The position numbers and the translations under genes were made by a program. From NCBI GenBank assembly GCA_910586965.1, contig CAJUMF010000044.1:1-24824 (forward strand): a stretch of DNA of 24,824 nt, given 5' to 3'. Of the stretch, positions 13,787-20,491 are shown piece after piece; positions within the stretch are counted from its first letter, which is position 1, and every line of letters begins with the position of its first letter. Source of the stretch: an uncultured Dorea sp. (GTDB lineage Bacteria; Bacillota; Clostridia; Lachnospirales; Lachnospiraceae). The notes under the pieces are model-generated. The model searched no databases and was not told the DNA's origin. It saw only the letters and a program-made list of their open reading frames with translations.

Positions 13787-13834
13787 ATGAGGTATATACG
13801 TGCGCCGGACAAGCTTTCATCAATATTAATATAG
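13787..13834 (+). CDS. 15-aa leader peptide of the transfer operon
   Basis: Codes for MRYIRAPDKLSSILI. A very strong AGGAGGTG lies 6 nt before the ATG. It is immediately followed by two hairpins (13831-13863 and 13881-13926) and the first structural gene, and the same order (leader, hairpin, conserved hairpin, gene) is repeated before rep. Such an arrangement suggests translation-dependent control. Confidence 0.55.
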   Translation: MRYIRAPDKLSSILI

Positions 13835-13863
13835 GGTGATATTTTCTGCAAAGATATCCCCTA
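13831..13863 (+). promoter_or_regulatory. Hairpin after the leader peptide
   Basis: ATAGGG-t-GATAT pairs with ATATCCCCTAT with a single bulged T, overlapping the leader stop codon. No T-run follows, so it is not a simple terminator. Confidence 0.5.
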
Positions 13864-13880
13864 TTTGCAACTCGCCAACC

Positions 13881-13926
13881 GAAGTACGGTCAACATATCC
13901 TAGCAGATATTGTACTGCCATACTTC
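13881..13926 (+). repeat. Conserved hairpin element, copy 1
   Basis: Positions 13885-13909 are identical to 17150-17174 over 25 nt (core CAACATATCCTAGCAGATA). Outer arms GAAGTACGGT and GCCATACTTC pair with one mismatch and one wobble, and inside them TATC pairs with GATA around a CTAGCA loop. It ends 10 nt before the AAGGAGG of the next gene. Confidence 0.8.
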
Positions 13927-13951
13927 CAATTTTGTAAGGAGGAAAATTTGT

Positions 13952-14320
13952 ATGAGTACAAATTCTCTTTTAATTGGGAAATCTATCCCGCTAAATGTCA
14001 TTACCAGTGAAGCGGTACATGCTTTGCTCGAAGTGACACCGATATACGAATACGATTCCAATAGCCGCCGGACGGACAAACTGCTCGGTCATTCATATAC
14101 CGTTGCAAACTTAGATACCTTTGACCGATATAAGGTTAAAGTTTTAGGCAAATCCCCGCTTATTACAAGCGAAGAGCTTAAGCTCAGGCGTGAAAGCGGA
14201 GAAAAAATATTTGTGGAGTTTGATAATGCAATCATTAAAATGTACTGGTCGAGAGACCAAAAGAGTTATGCTGATACAATTTCAGCGCAAGATATTCATT
14301 TTGTTGAAACTGTTAATTAA
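13952..14320 (+). CDS. Unknown 122-aa protein, first gene of the transfer operon
   Basis: A 122-residue protein starting MSTNSLLIGKSIPLNVI. AAGGAGG lies 9 nt before the ATG; a longer frame from 13910 runs back through the conserved hairpin. The sequence alternates short hydrophobic and polar stretches, suggesting a beta-rich fold (YEYDSNSRRTDKLLGHSYTV, IFVEFDNAIIKMYW). In position it corresponds to the small DUF961-type proteins (Orf22/Orf23) that precede the FtsK-like gene in Tn916-like elements, but I cannot confirm homology by eye. Confidence 0.75.
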   Translation: MSTNSLLIGKSIPLNVITSEAVHALLEVTPIYEYDSNSRRTDKLLGHSYTVANLDTFDRYKVKVLGKSPLITSEELKLRRESGEKIFVEFDNAIIKMYWSRDQKSYADTISAQDIHFVETVN

Positions 14321-14372
14321 TTTCATCAGTGGGCGGATTCGCCCACTGGCAAATAAGGAAGGAGCGTTTGTA

Positions 14373-14714
14373 ATGCGTACAAACACATATATTATAGATA
14401 CGCAACAAGAAAATCTTATTGCAAATCTCGCGGCATTAGAGATATTTGGAGCCGCTACAATCATAGAACAGATTGAACAAAACTCCCATGACAGGAGTTA
14501 CACAAAAATCGGAGCTAACGATATAAAGTCTCCTTATGCCAAGCTCCCGAAACAAGACCTTGCTTACGTCTTGGAAGGACATATCATTAATGTTTTGGAG
14601 CGGCTACTTTGGGGGCATCGCTTTGTTGTAGATGTAAAAATCCATCAGTATGACCATAACGGCGATTATGAATTTTATGTTTGTATCATGCCATTGAAGG
14701 AGTGTGTAAATTAA
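14373..14714 (+). CDS. Unknown 113-aa transfer-operon protein
   Basis: A 113-residue soluble protein starting MRTNTYIIDTQQENLIANL. GGAAGGAG lies 8 nt before the ATG, and an upstream in-frame ATG at 14190 overlaps the previous gene and is rejected. It has two helical parts (10-35 and 60-85) and a C-terminal strand pattern. No family recognised. The stop codon is directly followed by the ATG of the TcpA-like gene, so translation of the two is probably coupled. Confidence 0.75.
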   Translation: MRTNTYIIDTQQENLIANLAALEIFGAATIIEQIEQNSHDRSYTKIGANDIKSPYAKLPKQDLAYVLEGHIINVLERLLWGHRFVVDVKIHQYDHNGDYEFYVCIMPLKECVN

Positions 14715-16118
14715 ATGAATAACTTGGTTCTATTATTATTTATTATCTTGGTTATTGCCTGTACAACCGCTGTTTTTGCCTGCCACTCGCCCCGTCCTGT
14801 CTCTGCTGGACAGGCAGTTGCAAAGGCTCTGCGCTGGTGGGCGGAAACAATTCTCGATTCATTCGGGTGGGGGAAACCTCCCCTCCCCGAATATCCAGTC
14901 CATGTCGGATATGACGGCATGAACATCCTTCCTCAGATTGTTGATAAGGAACTAGAAAAAATGAGGAAATCCTTTGATAGCTGTTACTGCCAGAATTATT
15001 CTGTACTTAAAAATCGTATCCAATATCTTTTCCCCGTGCTGTTTCCAAAATCGGCACAGGATGATATGGAGCACTTCAAAAATCTGATTCAGAAACAGGC
15101 GGAGGAGGGTCTGGTGTCACATATGCGAAAATTCGACTGCCAGCTCCCTGCTGAGCCTTTGACCTCCATCCAGCTGTTCTCAGACAGTCTGATAATTTCT
15201 TTCGCCCGAAACGAAGAGGGAATAAGAGAAATTGCAGAGATAAAACGGAAACTACGTTCATTGGAACACATGCAAAAACCTGAACCCGAAACATTTTATG
15301 AAAAATGGACAAGCACACCCATAGACCGATATACAGACGATAAGTCTGCAAAAATGGTATGGGGATATCAAGCTGGCGCATATCGCGATGGGGGGATTCT
15401 TATGCCCATCCGCTTAAATATCGCCACCCACTGCCATGCCCTTATCACAGGCTCTTCCGGTTCGGGGAAGTCTCAGGCTCTGCTGTTCCTTATAGGGAAA
15501 CTGTTACAGGCACATCCAGATATCTGCCTGTACGTCTGCGATTTCAAAAAATCAGAAGATTTTAAATTTTTAGAGGACTATCCCTATTATTATGCAGGGA
15601 AGGACTGCTGTAAAGGGATAATGGCATACTACAGACGGTTTTCAGAAATCCGCGAAAATGGGTCTGACGGAAGACGCCATCTTTTAATATGCGATGAATA
15701 TCCTTCCCTCATAAACTATTTACAGATGTGCGATAAGCAAAATAAAACAAAACATGCCAATGATATCTTAGGGGCAGTCTCAGAGATTCTCATGCTCGGC
15801 AGAGGCACGGGAAACAGCTGTTCTGTATGGTTCATAACACAGCGTTCCGATTCGTCTTTATTTGCCAATGGAGCGCGGGATAATTTCATGGTCATTATAG
15901 GATTAGGCAGACTATCCAAAGAACAGCGTACGATGACTTTTGCCGGTGAAGAGATACCAGACCGCATCTTCCATGCAGGAGAAGGGGTGCTCCTTGCTGA
16001 TGGGGAAGAGATTACAGAGGTTAAGTATCCGCTCATTGAGGATGCTCCTGATTGGAAGAGCCACATACTGACCGCCCTCATGCGGCACGACAGCGCTCGC
16101 GCTGACGTGCAGGCGTGA
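14715..16118 (+). CDS. TcpA/FtsK-type DNA-translocating ATPase
   Basis: A 467-residue ATPase of the FtsK/SpoIIIE/HerA superfamily. One N-terminal membrane segment (residues 3-22), a connecting region to about 230, then the motor with Walker A GSSGSGKS (246-253) and Walker B LLICDEY (323-329), followed by a sensor-like WFITQRSDSS. The size matches TcpA/Orf21-type coupling proteins of Tn916-like elements (about 460) rather than chromosomal FtsK; the C-terminal gamma DNA-reading domain is absent. It would bring the nicked element to a conjugation channel or move double-stranded DNA. The 3' end encodes RHDSARADVQA and overlaps the region just before the replication origin. Confidence 0.9.
   Translation: MNNLVLLLFIILVIACTTAVFACHSPRPVSAGQAVAKALRWWAETILDSFGWGKPPLPEYPVHVGYDGMNILPQIVDKELEKMRKSFDSCYCQNYSVLKNRIQYLFPVLFPKSAQDDMEHFKNLIQKQAEEGLVSHMRKFDCQLPAEPLTSIQLFSDSLIISFARNEEGIREIAEIKRKLRSLEHMQKPEPETFYEKWTSTPIDRYTDDKSAKMVWGYQAGAYRDGGILMPIRLNIATHCHALITGSSGSGKSQALLFLIGKLLQAHPDICLYVCDFKKSEDFKFLEDYPYYYAGKDCCKGIMAYYRRFSEIRENGSDGRRHLLICDEYPSLINYLQMCDKQNKTKHANDILGAVSEILMLGRGTGNSCSVWFITQRSDSSLFANGARDNFMVIIGLGRLSKEQRTMTFAGEEIPDRIFHAGEGVLLADGEEITEVKYPLIEDAPDWKSHILTALMRHDSARADVQA
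16091..16104. repeat. Inverted repeat next to the origin
   Basis: CAGCGC-tc-GCGCTG, a perfect 6-bp inverted repeat inside the 3' end of the tcpA-like gene, 17 nt before the origin stem. A candidate accessory protein-binding site; it could also be chance in coding sequence. Confidence 0.4.
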
Positions 16119-16309
16119 GGGGTTCAGAGGCGGTTAGTATTACCGCCTCTGAACAAACAAGCAAAAAGGAATCCAAAAAGCCCATAAATACGGCATCTGC
16201 AACCCCTGAAAGCTTGTTCGCGCCGGATGAACAGACCGAACAGAATTGTATACAATCTCAGGGGTGGGCAGTATTTAGACGGATACCAGATTCTAAATTA
16301 TACTATTAA
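16115..16309 (+). CDS. Possible 64-aa protein overlapping the origin
   Basis: Starts with GTG that overlaps the tcpA-like stop (GTGA) in another frame and continues for 64 codons. The first third is low-complexity Ser/Thr/Lys and encodes through the origin stem-loop; the end GWAVFRRIPDSKLYY looks more protein-like. No family recognised and no strong ribosome binding site. It may be translated by coupling, or the frame may be open by chance. Confidence 0.35.
   Translation: MRGSEAVSITASEQTSKKESKKPINTASATPESLFAPDEQTEQNCIQSQGWAVFRRIPDSKLYY
16122..16154 (+). other. ori: CRESS-type rolling-circle origin stem-loop with TAGTATTAC
   Basis: GTTCAGAGGCGGT (16122-16134) and ACCGCCTCTGAAC (16142-16154) form a perfect 13-bp stem around the 7-nt loop TAGTATT. 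The loop plus the next two bases reads TAGTATTAC (16135-16143). This is the nonanucleotide of circovirus origins and fits the NANTATTAC pattern of CRESS-DNA viruses, where Rep nicks between T7 and A8 at the top of a GC-rich stem. The predicted nick lies between 16141 and 16142. The gene for a matching Rep lies 1.06 kb downstream. Identification is by motif, structure and context together. Confidence 0.9.
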
Positions 16310-16339
16310 TATCAAATATCAGAAAGGGGTTAAAAAATC

Positions 16340-17044
16340 ATGACAGCAAAAAACAAGGAAATTCAAACGTCTGAACATGAGAATAAGGAAAGGAGCAGAA
16401 AAATGACAGCTAAAAAAGAAGAAATTGAAAAAGTAACAGGTGAAATATTCGATTCCTTTAATGACGAGGACAGGAAATGCTACAAAAAGTTCTGTAAGGA
16501 TATCGATAGCCACTTGACGAAAATCAAAACTTCCTTTTTGGCAATCGCAAGCACATTGTACAACATCTATAAGAGAAAGCTTTATGAAATAGAAGACTAC
16601 AACAATATCTATGATATGGCAAAGGACAAGTTTCAAATAAGCCGGGGATTATGCCACGAGTATATCAGCATTTGTGACAGGTTCGGGATAATTGAAGAGA
16701 AAAAATGTACAGGTCTGCAACCTGAATATAAGGAATATGAGCACTCCAAACTTGCTGTTATGGCGAAACTTCCAGACAGCTTGTTAAAAAACATCACCCC
16801 CGAGATGTCCGTCAGGGATATCAAAAAGATACAGCAGGAAGACAAGAACAAATCTTCTCAGGAAGATGGGCATACAGAAAGTGACACAGCAAAAAAGAGG
16901 AAAAAACGGAAAGAACTTCTTGAAATCGCTGACATTGCCAATATATCAGAAGACGAAAAGCAGATGATTCTTGAAGAATTGGAGCAATTCAAGCAGAAGA
17001 ACCCCGACACAGAATATAGGGTTTCCATCACACTGACATATTAA
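16340..17044 (+). CDS. Helical putative DNA-binding protein preceding rep
   Basis: A 234-residue charged protein. Residues 40-125 hold a helical region (LAIASTLYNIYKRKLYE, then DKFQISRGLCHEYISICDRFG) that resembles helix-turn-helix-like domains of plasmid and phage replication-associated proteins. A middle conserved-looking part (SKLAVMAKLPDSLLKNITPEMSVRDIKKIQ) and a Lys-rich segment KKRKKRKE (about 186-193) follow. Two in-frame starts, 16340 and 16403, each have a ribosome binding site (AAAGGGG and AAGGAG) and encode MTAKNKEI and MTAKKEEI, evidently a small duplication; palindrome copy 5 lies between them. Likely accessory to replication or partition; the family is not certain. Confidence 0.75.
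   Translation: MTAKNKEIQTSEHENKERSRKMTAKKEEIEKVTGEIFDSFNDEDRKCYKKFCKDIDSHLTKIKTSFLAIASTLYNIYKRKLYEIEDYNNIYDMAKDKFQISRGLCHEYISICDRFGIIEEKKCTGLQPEYKEYEHSKLAVMAKLPDSLLKNITPEMSVRDIKKIQQEDKNKSSQEDGHTESDTAKKRKKRKELLEIADIANISEDEKQMILEELEQFKQKNPDTEYRVSITLTY
16361..16376. repeat. 16-bp palindrome, copy 5 (one mismatch)
   Basis: ATTCAAACGTCTGAAC differs from GTTCANACGTNTGAAC only at the first base. It lies in coding sequence between the two possible starts of the protein at 16340-17044, about 210 nt after the origin. Confidence 0.7.
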
Positions 17045-17069
17045 AACCAACAGGAAAGGAAGTGAATGC

Positions 17070-17138
17070 ATGTTCCCAAGACCACCGCCATACAAAAAGA
17101 TACACCCTGACAGGCAATCAGGATGTATCCCCATGTAA
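17070..17138 (+). CDS. 22-aa leader peptide before rep
   Basis: AGGAAGTGA precedes the ATG, and the peptide reads MFPRPPPYKKIHPDRQSGCIPM. A second ATG at 17066 would give a 14-residue alternative in another frame. It overlaps a hairpin (17101-17127) and is followed by the conserved hairpin copy 2 and then rep, parallel to the leader at 13787. Confidence 0.45.
   Translation: MFPRPPPYKKIHPDRQSGCIPM
17101..17127 (+). promoter_or_regulatory. Hairpin within the rep leader peptide
   Basis: TACACCCTGA pairs with TCAGGATGTA with one mismatch around a 7-nt loop. It has no T-run and precedes the conserved hairpin, as does the hairpin at 13831-13863. Confidence 0.5.
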
Positions 17139-17145
17139 CTTAACC

Positions 17146-17190
17146 GAAATACGGTCAACATATCCTAGCAGATACATTGTACCGTATTTC
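17146..17190 (+). repeat. Conserved hairpin element, copy 2
   Basis: Outer arms GAAATACGGT (17146-17155) and ACCGTATTTC (17181-17190) pair perfectly, and the interior shares 25 identical nt (17150-17174) with copy 1 at 13885-13909. Where the outer arms differ between copies, the right arm changes too, so most pairing is kept. It ends 26 nt before the rep start. Confidence 0.8.
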
Positions 17191-17216
17191 CTGCTTAAAT
17201 AAAAGGGGGTAAATAT

Positions 17217-18281
17217 ATGGATTGCAAAAATCCAAAACCTAACAACATACAACGTCATGCTTTCCAGCTCACAATCAATAATCCTGATTCCAATGGATTC
17301 ACGCATGACGTTATTAAAAGAACTTTTATAGAAAACTTCACGACATTAAAATATTTCTGCATGGCAGATGAAATTGCAACAACAGGAACATACCATACAC
17401 ATGTTTATGTATTCTTTACTTCCAGAGTGCGTTTTGAAATGGTCAAGAAATATTTCCCTCCGGCACATATAGAAGTAACAAATGGTTCGGCGCAATCAAA
17501 TCTTGATTATATTAAGAAATGCGGAATATGGGAAGACACAGATAAAGCCGAAACAAAAGTAGAGGGTACATTTGAGGAATGGGGAGAGTTCCCCAAGCAG
17601 AAGGGAACTCGTCAGGATATGGAAGAACTGTATGAACTTGTCAAGGCTGGATACCTCAATTCTGATATTATAGCAGTCAATAATGATTACATACTTCATC
17701 TGGACAAGATTGACAAACTTCGTACCATCCTGTTGACAGACAAATTCAAAGGCATCCGGCGCATTGCTCTAAAAGTTATCTATATAAGCGGCGCAACAGG
17801 AACAGGCAAGACACGGGATATATTGGACACATACGGAGACAGCAATGTATTCAGGGTAGTTGACTATGCACACCCGTTTGATTCTTATCAATGTCAGCCT
17901 GTGTTATGCTTTGATGAGTACAGGTCACAGCTAAGGCTGGCGGACATGCTCTGCTATCTTGATATCTACCCGATTGAACTGCCTGCCAGATATTCAAACA
18001 AATATCTCTGTGCAGAAACAATCTTTATCGTGTCCAACTGGACGCTAGAAATGCAATATCAGGAGATACAGCCTAAAGACAGAGAATCATGGAATGCTTT
18101 CTTGCGTCGTATCCATGAAGTCAGGACATATGATAATGACGGCAAAGTCACGGTCTACGATTCCGTACAAAAATACTTAAGGCGCGGGGAGAAGTTCCAT
18201 ACAATGACAGATTCAGAACTACAAGAGAATCCGTTCAATAAAAAACTAAAAGAAGAAGGAGAATTAAATAATGAAGTGTAA
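17217..18281 (+). CDS. rep: CRESS-DNA virus-like Rep (HUH endonuclease + SF3 helicase)
   Basis: A 354-residue rolling-circle initiator. The endonuclease half has motif I FQLTINN (16-22), motif II H60-T-H62 (HTHVYV) for metal binding, and motif III Y98-IKK whose tyrosine would form the covalent link to DNA. The helicase half has Walker A GATGTGKT (192-199), Walker B VLCFDEY (229-235) and motif C IVSN (271-274). Order and length match circovirus/geminivirus-type Reps and the bacterial pCRESS plasmids described by Kazlauskas and colleagues (from memory). AAAAGGGGG lies 10 nt before the ATG. Substrate is inferred to be the TAGTATTAC origin at 16122-16154. It may also act as relaxase, since no other relaxase is present. 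Confidence 0.95.
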   Translation: MDCKNPKPNNIQRHAFQLTINNPDSNGFTHDVIKRTFIENFTTLKYFCMADEIATTGTYHTHVYVFFTSRVRFEMVKKYFPPAHIEVTNGSAQSNLDYIKKCGIWEDTDKAETKVEGTFEEWGEFPKQKGTRQDMEELYELVKAGYLNSDIIAVNNDYILHLDKIDKLRTILLTDKFKGIRRIALKVIYISGATGTGKTRDILDTYGDSNVFRVVDYAHPFDSYQCQPVLCFDEYRSQLRLADMLCYLDIYPIELPARYSNKYLCAETIFIVSNWTLEMQYQEIQPKDRESWNAFLRRIHEVRTYDNDGKVTVYDSVQKYLRRGEKFHTMTDSELQENPFNKKLKEEGELNNEV

Positions 18282-18528
18282 AGAATTAAAAGAAATCATC
18301 CCCTATATATTCACACCTGAAAGATTAAAAAGTTTTGAGGTCGCAACCTTGCCCCCCATATTGTTAGATGCATTGGAAAACTATGCTAATGACCTGCCAT
18401 TCGTAACAGGTGTGATGCGTACCCGTTGCCATGTGAAAGATGGCTTTTCAGACGAGTTGTCAATTACTTGGCGGCAAAATGGGAGAGAGGACTGTTGCGG
18501 CATCTTCTCCACAGAAACTATATGGTAA
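18271..18528 (+). CDS. Unknown 85-aa protein overlapping the rep end
   Basis: An 85-residue protein starting MKCKELKEIIPYIFTPERLK. It overlaps the last 11 nt of rep, and GAAGGAG lies 8 nt before the ATG, so it is translated in step with rep. It has a helical first half, then a short strand-rich part with three Cys (TRCHVKDG, REDCCGIF). No family recognised. Confidence 0.7.
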   Translation: MKCKELKEIIPYIFTPERLKSFEVATLPPILLDALENYANDLPFVTGVMRTRCHVKDGFSDELSITWRQNGREDCCGIFSTETIW

Positions 18529-18562
18529 TCCAAACGTCCAAACAATGCCAAAAAGAAACATA

Positions 18563-18592
18563 AATGTCACGGGCAGAGGTACAACTGCCCCT
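18563..18592 (+). other. Hairpin between the 85-aa and 126-aa genes
   Basis: GGGCAG and CTGCCC form a perfect 6-bp stem; an alternative pairing uses CAGAGG and CCTCTG, the same hexamers as in the origin stem. Loose T-richness follows 20 nt later, so termination is doubtful. A weak half-match to the 16-bp palindrome (CAAACGTC) lies just upstream at 18531. Confidence 0.35.
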
Positions 18593-18635
18593 CTGACAGA
18601 CAAATATTTTCTTTTTTCCAAGGGAGGTATAGAAC

Positions 18636-19016
18636 ATGGAAGAGAAAAACAAAAAGGATAACAATATCATCTCTTTAGGGGCAGTAAAAGGCATACATAT
18701 AGTACATGACTATCTGCCCTATACAATCCACCGCATCAGGCGGATACTAGAGCAGGACTTTGATTGCAGACTTGAGAACATATGGCAGGGATATAAGGCA
18801 AACAGACGGGAAGGTTATCGGGAAATATATAAGGTCATACAAAATTCTGATAATAAAATTATAGTTGAAGGCATTACACTTGACGGTTTGCGGCGGTTTC
18901 TTGCGAAGAAAGATTTTCCGCTTTATGACGAAAAAAGCAGTTGTAACATAAGCCCACGCAACCCCAAAGCCGACGCTTTTTTAACAATAGTGTACAGCCT
19001 AAAACATCAAGATTAA
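18636..19016 (+). CDS. Unknown 126-aa protein
   Basis: A 126-residue basic protein starting MEEKNKKDNNIISLGAVKG. AAGGGAGG lies 9 nt before the ATG. Predicted helical segments (PYTIHRIRRILEQDF, YREIYKVIQ, LDGLRRFLAKK) recall small DNA-binding or accessory recombination proteins, but no motif is diagnostic. Its place between rep and the integrase is where many elements keep an excisionase; that remains a guess. Confidence 0.7.
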   Translation: MEEKNKKDNNIISLGAVKGIHIVHDYLPYTIHRIRRILEQDFDCRLENIWQGYKANRREGYREIYKVIQNSDNKIIVEGITLDGLRRFLAKKDFPLYDEKSSCNISPRNPKADAFLTIVYSLKHQD

Positions 19017-19150
19017 ATGGGAAAGGAGAGTTTCTAAATCAGTTAAAAAAGTAATGTAATGTATCGTAATGTTAAGTATTGTAAGAAGAATTTTAATTGA
19101 TTTCAAAAAGAAAATGATTATGAAAACGTGATTAGAATTATATAATAATT
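19017..19150. other. Intergenic region before the integrase
   Basis: 134 nt without a gene. It contains TAATGT-type repeats (GTAATGT at 19051 and 19069 approximately) and TATAAT at 19141-19146, four nt before the integrase ATG. A GGAAAGGAG at about 19020 is not followed by a usable start. Confidence 0.5.
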
Positions 19151-20386
19151 ATGGATTTATCGAACGCAAGTTCCGAACAAATGTTGCATTATTTGCAGGA
19201 AAATGGTATAATAAACTTAGATGACGTGGAAAATGCCATGAGAAAAAGTGAGTTAGAAAGAATTTTAAATCAACATCCATATAAAATTACATTCAGTGCC
19301 GGACGTTGGCAGACCTTTGTAAAAGATGAAACCCAAAAATCCGGTAGAAAGAAATTGGTAAAATCCACGAAAGAAAAATTAAATAATGCACTTTATGAAT
19401 ATTATAAAGAGCAGGAGAATCGGCTTTCCAATATCACCTTAAGAACACTATATCCCGATTGGATAGAATATAAGGCTCTGCATACGACTGCATCCAACTA
19501 TATACGCCGGATTAACAACGATTGGGATAAGTATTACAAGGATTCCGATATTATCGACAAACAAATCAAACGGCTTGACAAGCTTACTCTGGATATGTGG
19601 GCGCATAAGCTCATACAGCAACATCATATGAGCAAAACTCAGTACTACAACTGCACTATCATCATGCGTCAGGCTCTTGAGTATGCTGTAGACTTAGGCA
19701 TCATTGCGGAGAATCCATTTTCATTAGTACAGATTGACGGCAGACGGCTATTTCGCCAAGTCAAGAAAAAGCCTGACCAGACACAGGTATATTTTGAAAA
19801 TGAGTTAAAGCTGTTATCTGATATGGCATGGGATGATTTCCATTCAAACGGCAAACTTAGATACCGGCTTGCACCGCTTGCGATTCTTTTCCAGTTTCAG
19901 ACAGGTGTACGGCTCGGCGAATTATGCGCGCTCCGCTTTTCAGACATCAAGGGCGATTATATCAATATCGAAAGAATGTACCGGTATGAAACAAAAGAAG
20001 TGGTAAACCATACCAAAGGCTTTGAAGACAGAAAGGTACTTCTTACCAAAAAAGCAAGGGAAATCTTAGATACCGCCCAAGACTATCAGGCACAACAGGG
20101 ATTTTCCGCCAGCGGATATATTTTTTCCTGCGGCGAAACCCCTCTTTCCGAGGCGGCTGTCTCCAATCTTTATAAGAAGTATTGCAAACAGATAGGCATT
20201 GTGCATAAGTCTTCCCACAAGTCACGCAAAACATATATATCATCCCTGATTGACGGTCAGATAAATATAAACACAATCCGGGAAATGGTAGGACACGCTG
20301 ACGAACGGACTACTTACAATAGCTATTGCTTTGACCGCCATACGGAACTGGAAAAACAGATGCAGATTGAACAGGCTCTAGCCTAA
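19151..20386 (+). CDS. int: Tyrosine integrase of the element
   Basis: A 411-residue tyrosine recombinase that would insert and excise the element at tRNA-Glu. An N-terminal arm-binding-type domain covers about 30-85, a core-binding SAM-like domain 90-200, and the catalytic domain 215-400 with R254 (TGVRLGELCALR), K289, H356-x-x-R359 (SHKSRKT), H382 (MVGHADERTT) and nucleophile Y392. All catalytic residues are present. The stop lies 2 nt before the first right-hand arm-type site. No ribosome binding site precedes the ATG; TATAAT ends 4 nt before it, so the mRNA may be leaderless or the start may differ. Confidence 0.94.
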   Translation: MDLSNASSEQMLHYLQENGIINLDDVENAMRKSELERILNQHPYKITFSAGRWQTFVKDETQKSGRKKLVKSTKEKLNNALYEYYKEQENRLSNITLRTLYPDWIEYKALHTTASNYIRRINNDWDKYYKDSDIIDKQIKRLDKLTLDMWAHKLIQQHHMSKTQYYNCTIIMRQALEYAVDLGIIAENPFSLVQIDGRRLFRQVKKKPDQTQVYFENELKLLSDMAWDDFHSNGKLRYRLAPLAILFQFQTGVRLGELCALRFSDIKGDYINIERMYRYETKEVVNHTKGFEDRKVLLTKKAREILDTAQDYQAQQGFSASGYIFSCGETPLSEAAVSNLYKKYCKQIGIVHKSSHKSRKTYISSLIDGQININTIREMVGHADERTTYNSYCFDRHTELEKQMQIEQALA

Positions 20387-20388
20387 AG

Positions 20389-20407
20389 TGTACTCAAGTG
20401 TACTCAA
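20389..20407 (+). repeat. Integrase arm-type sites, right end (2 x TGTACTCAA)
   Basis: Two exact copies of TGTACTCAA at 20389 and 20399, 10 nt apart, immediately after the integrase gene. They match the four left-end copies at 7000-7056. Confidence 0.8.
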
Positions 20408-20491
20408 ATATCTTTGACAAGGAGCACACCCATATCAAAAAACGGAAATTTTCGGGAAACCCGGAAACCCTTGAAAACACTGGATTTGAGC

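Noticed and set aside
13881..13926. The conserved hairpin (also 17146-17190) as the main rolling-circle origin
   Set aside because: Its loop (CTAGCA) has no NANTATTAC sequence, and a canonical origin stem-loop exists at 16122-16154. Its repeated position before genes fits regulation better.
16091..16154. The origin stem-loop as a transcription terminator of the tcpA-like gene
   Set aside because: No T-run follows the stem on either strand, and the loop exactly presents the CRESS nonanucleotide.
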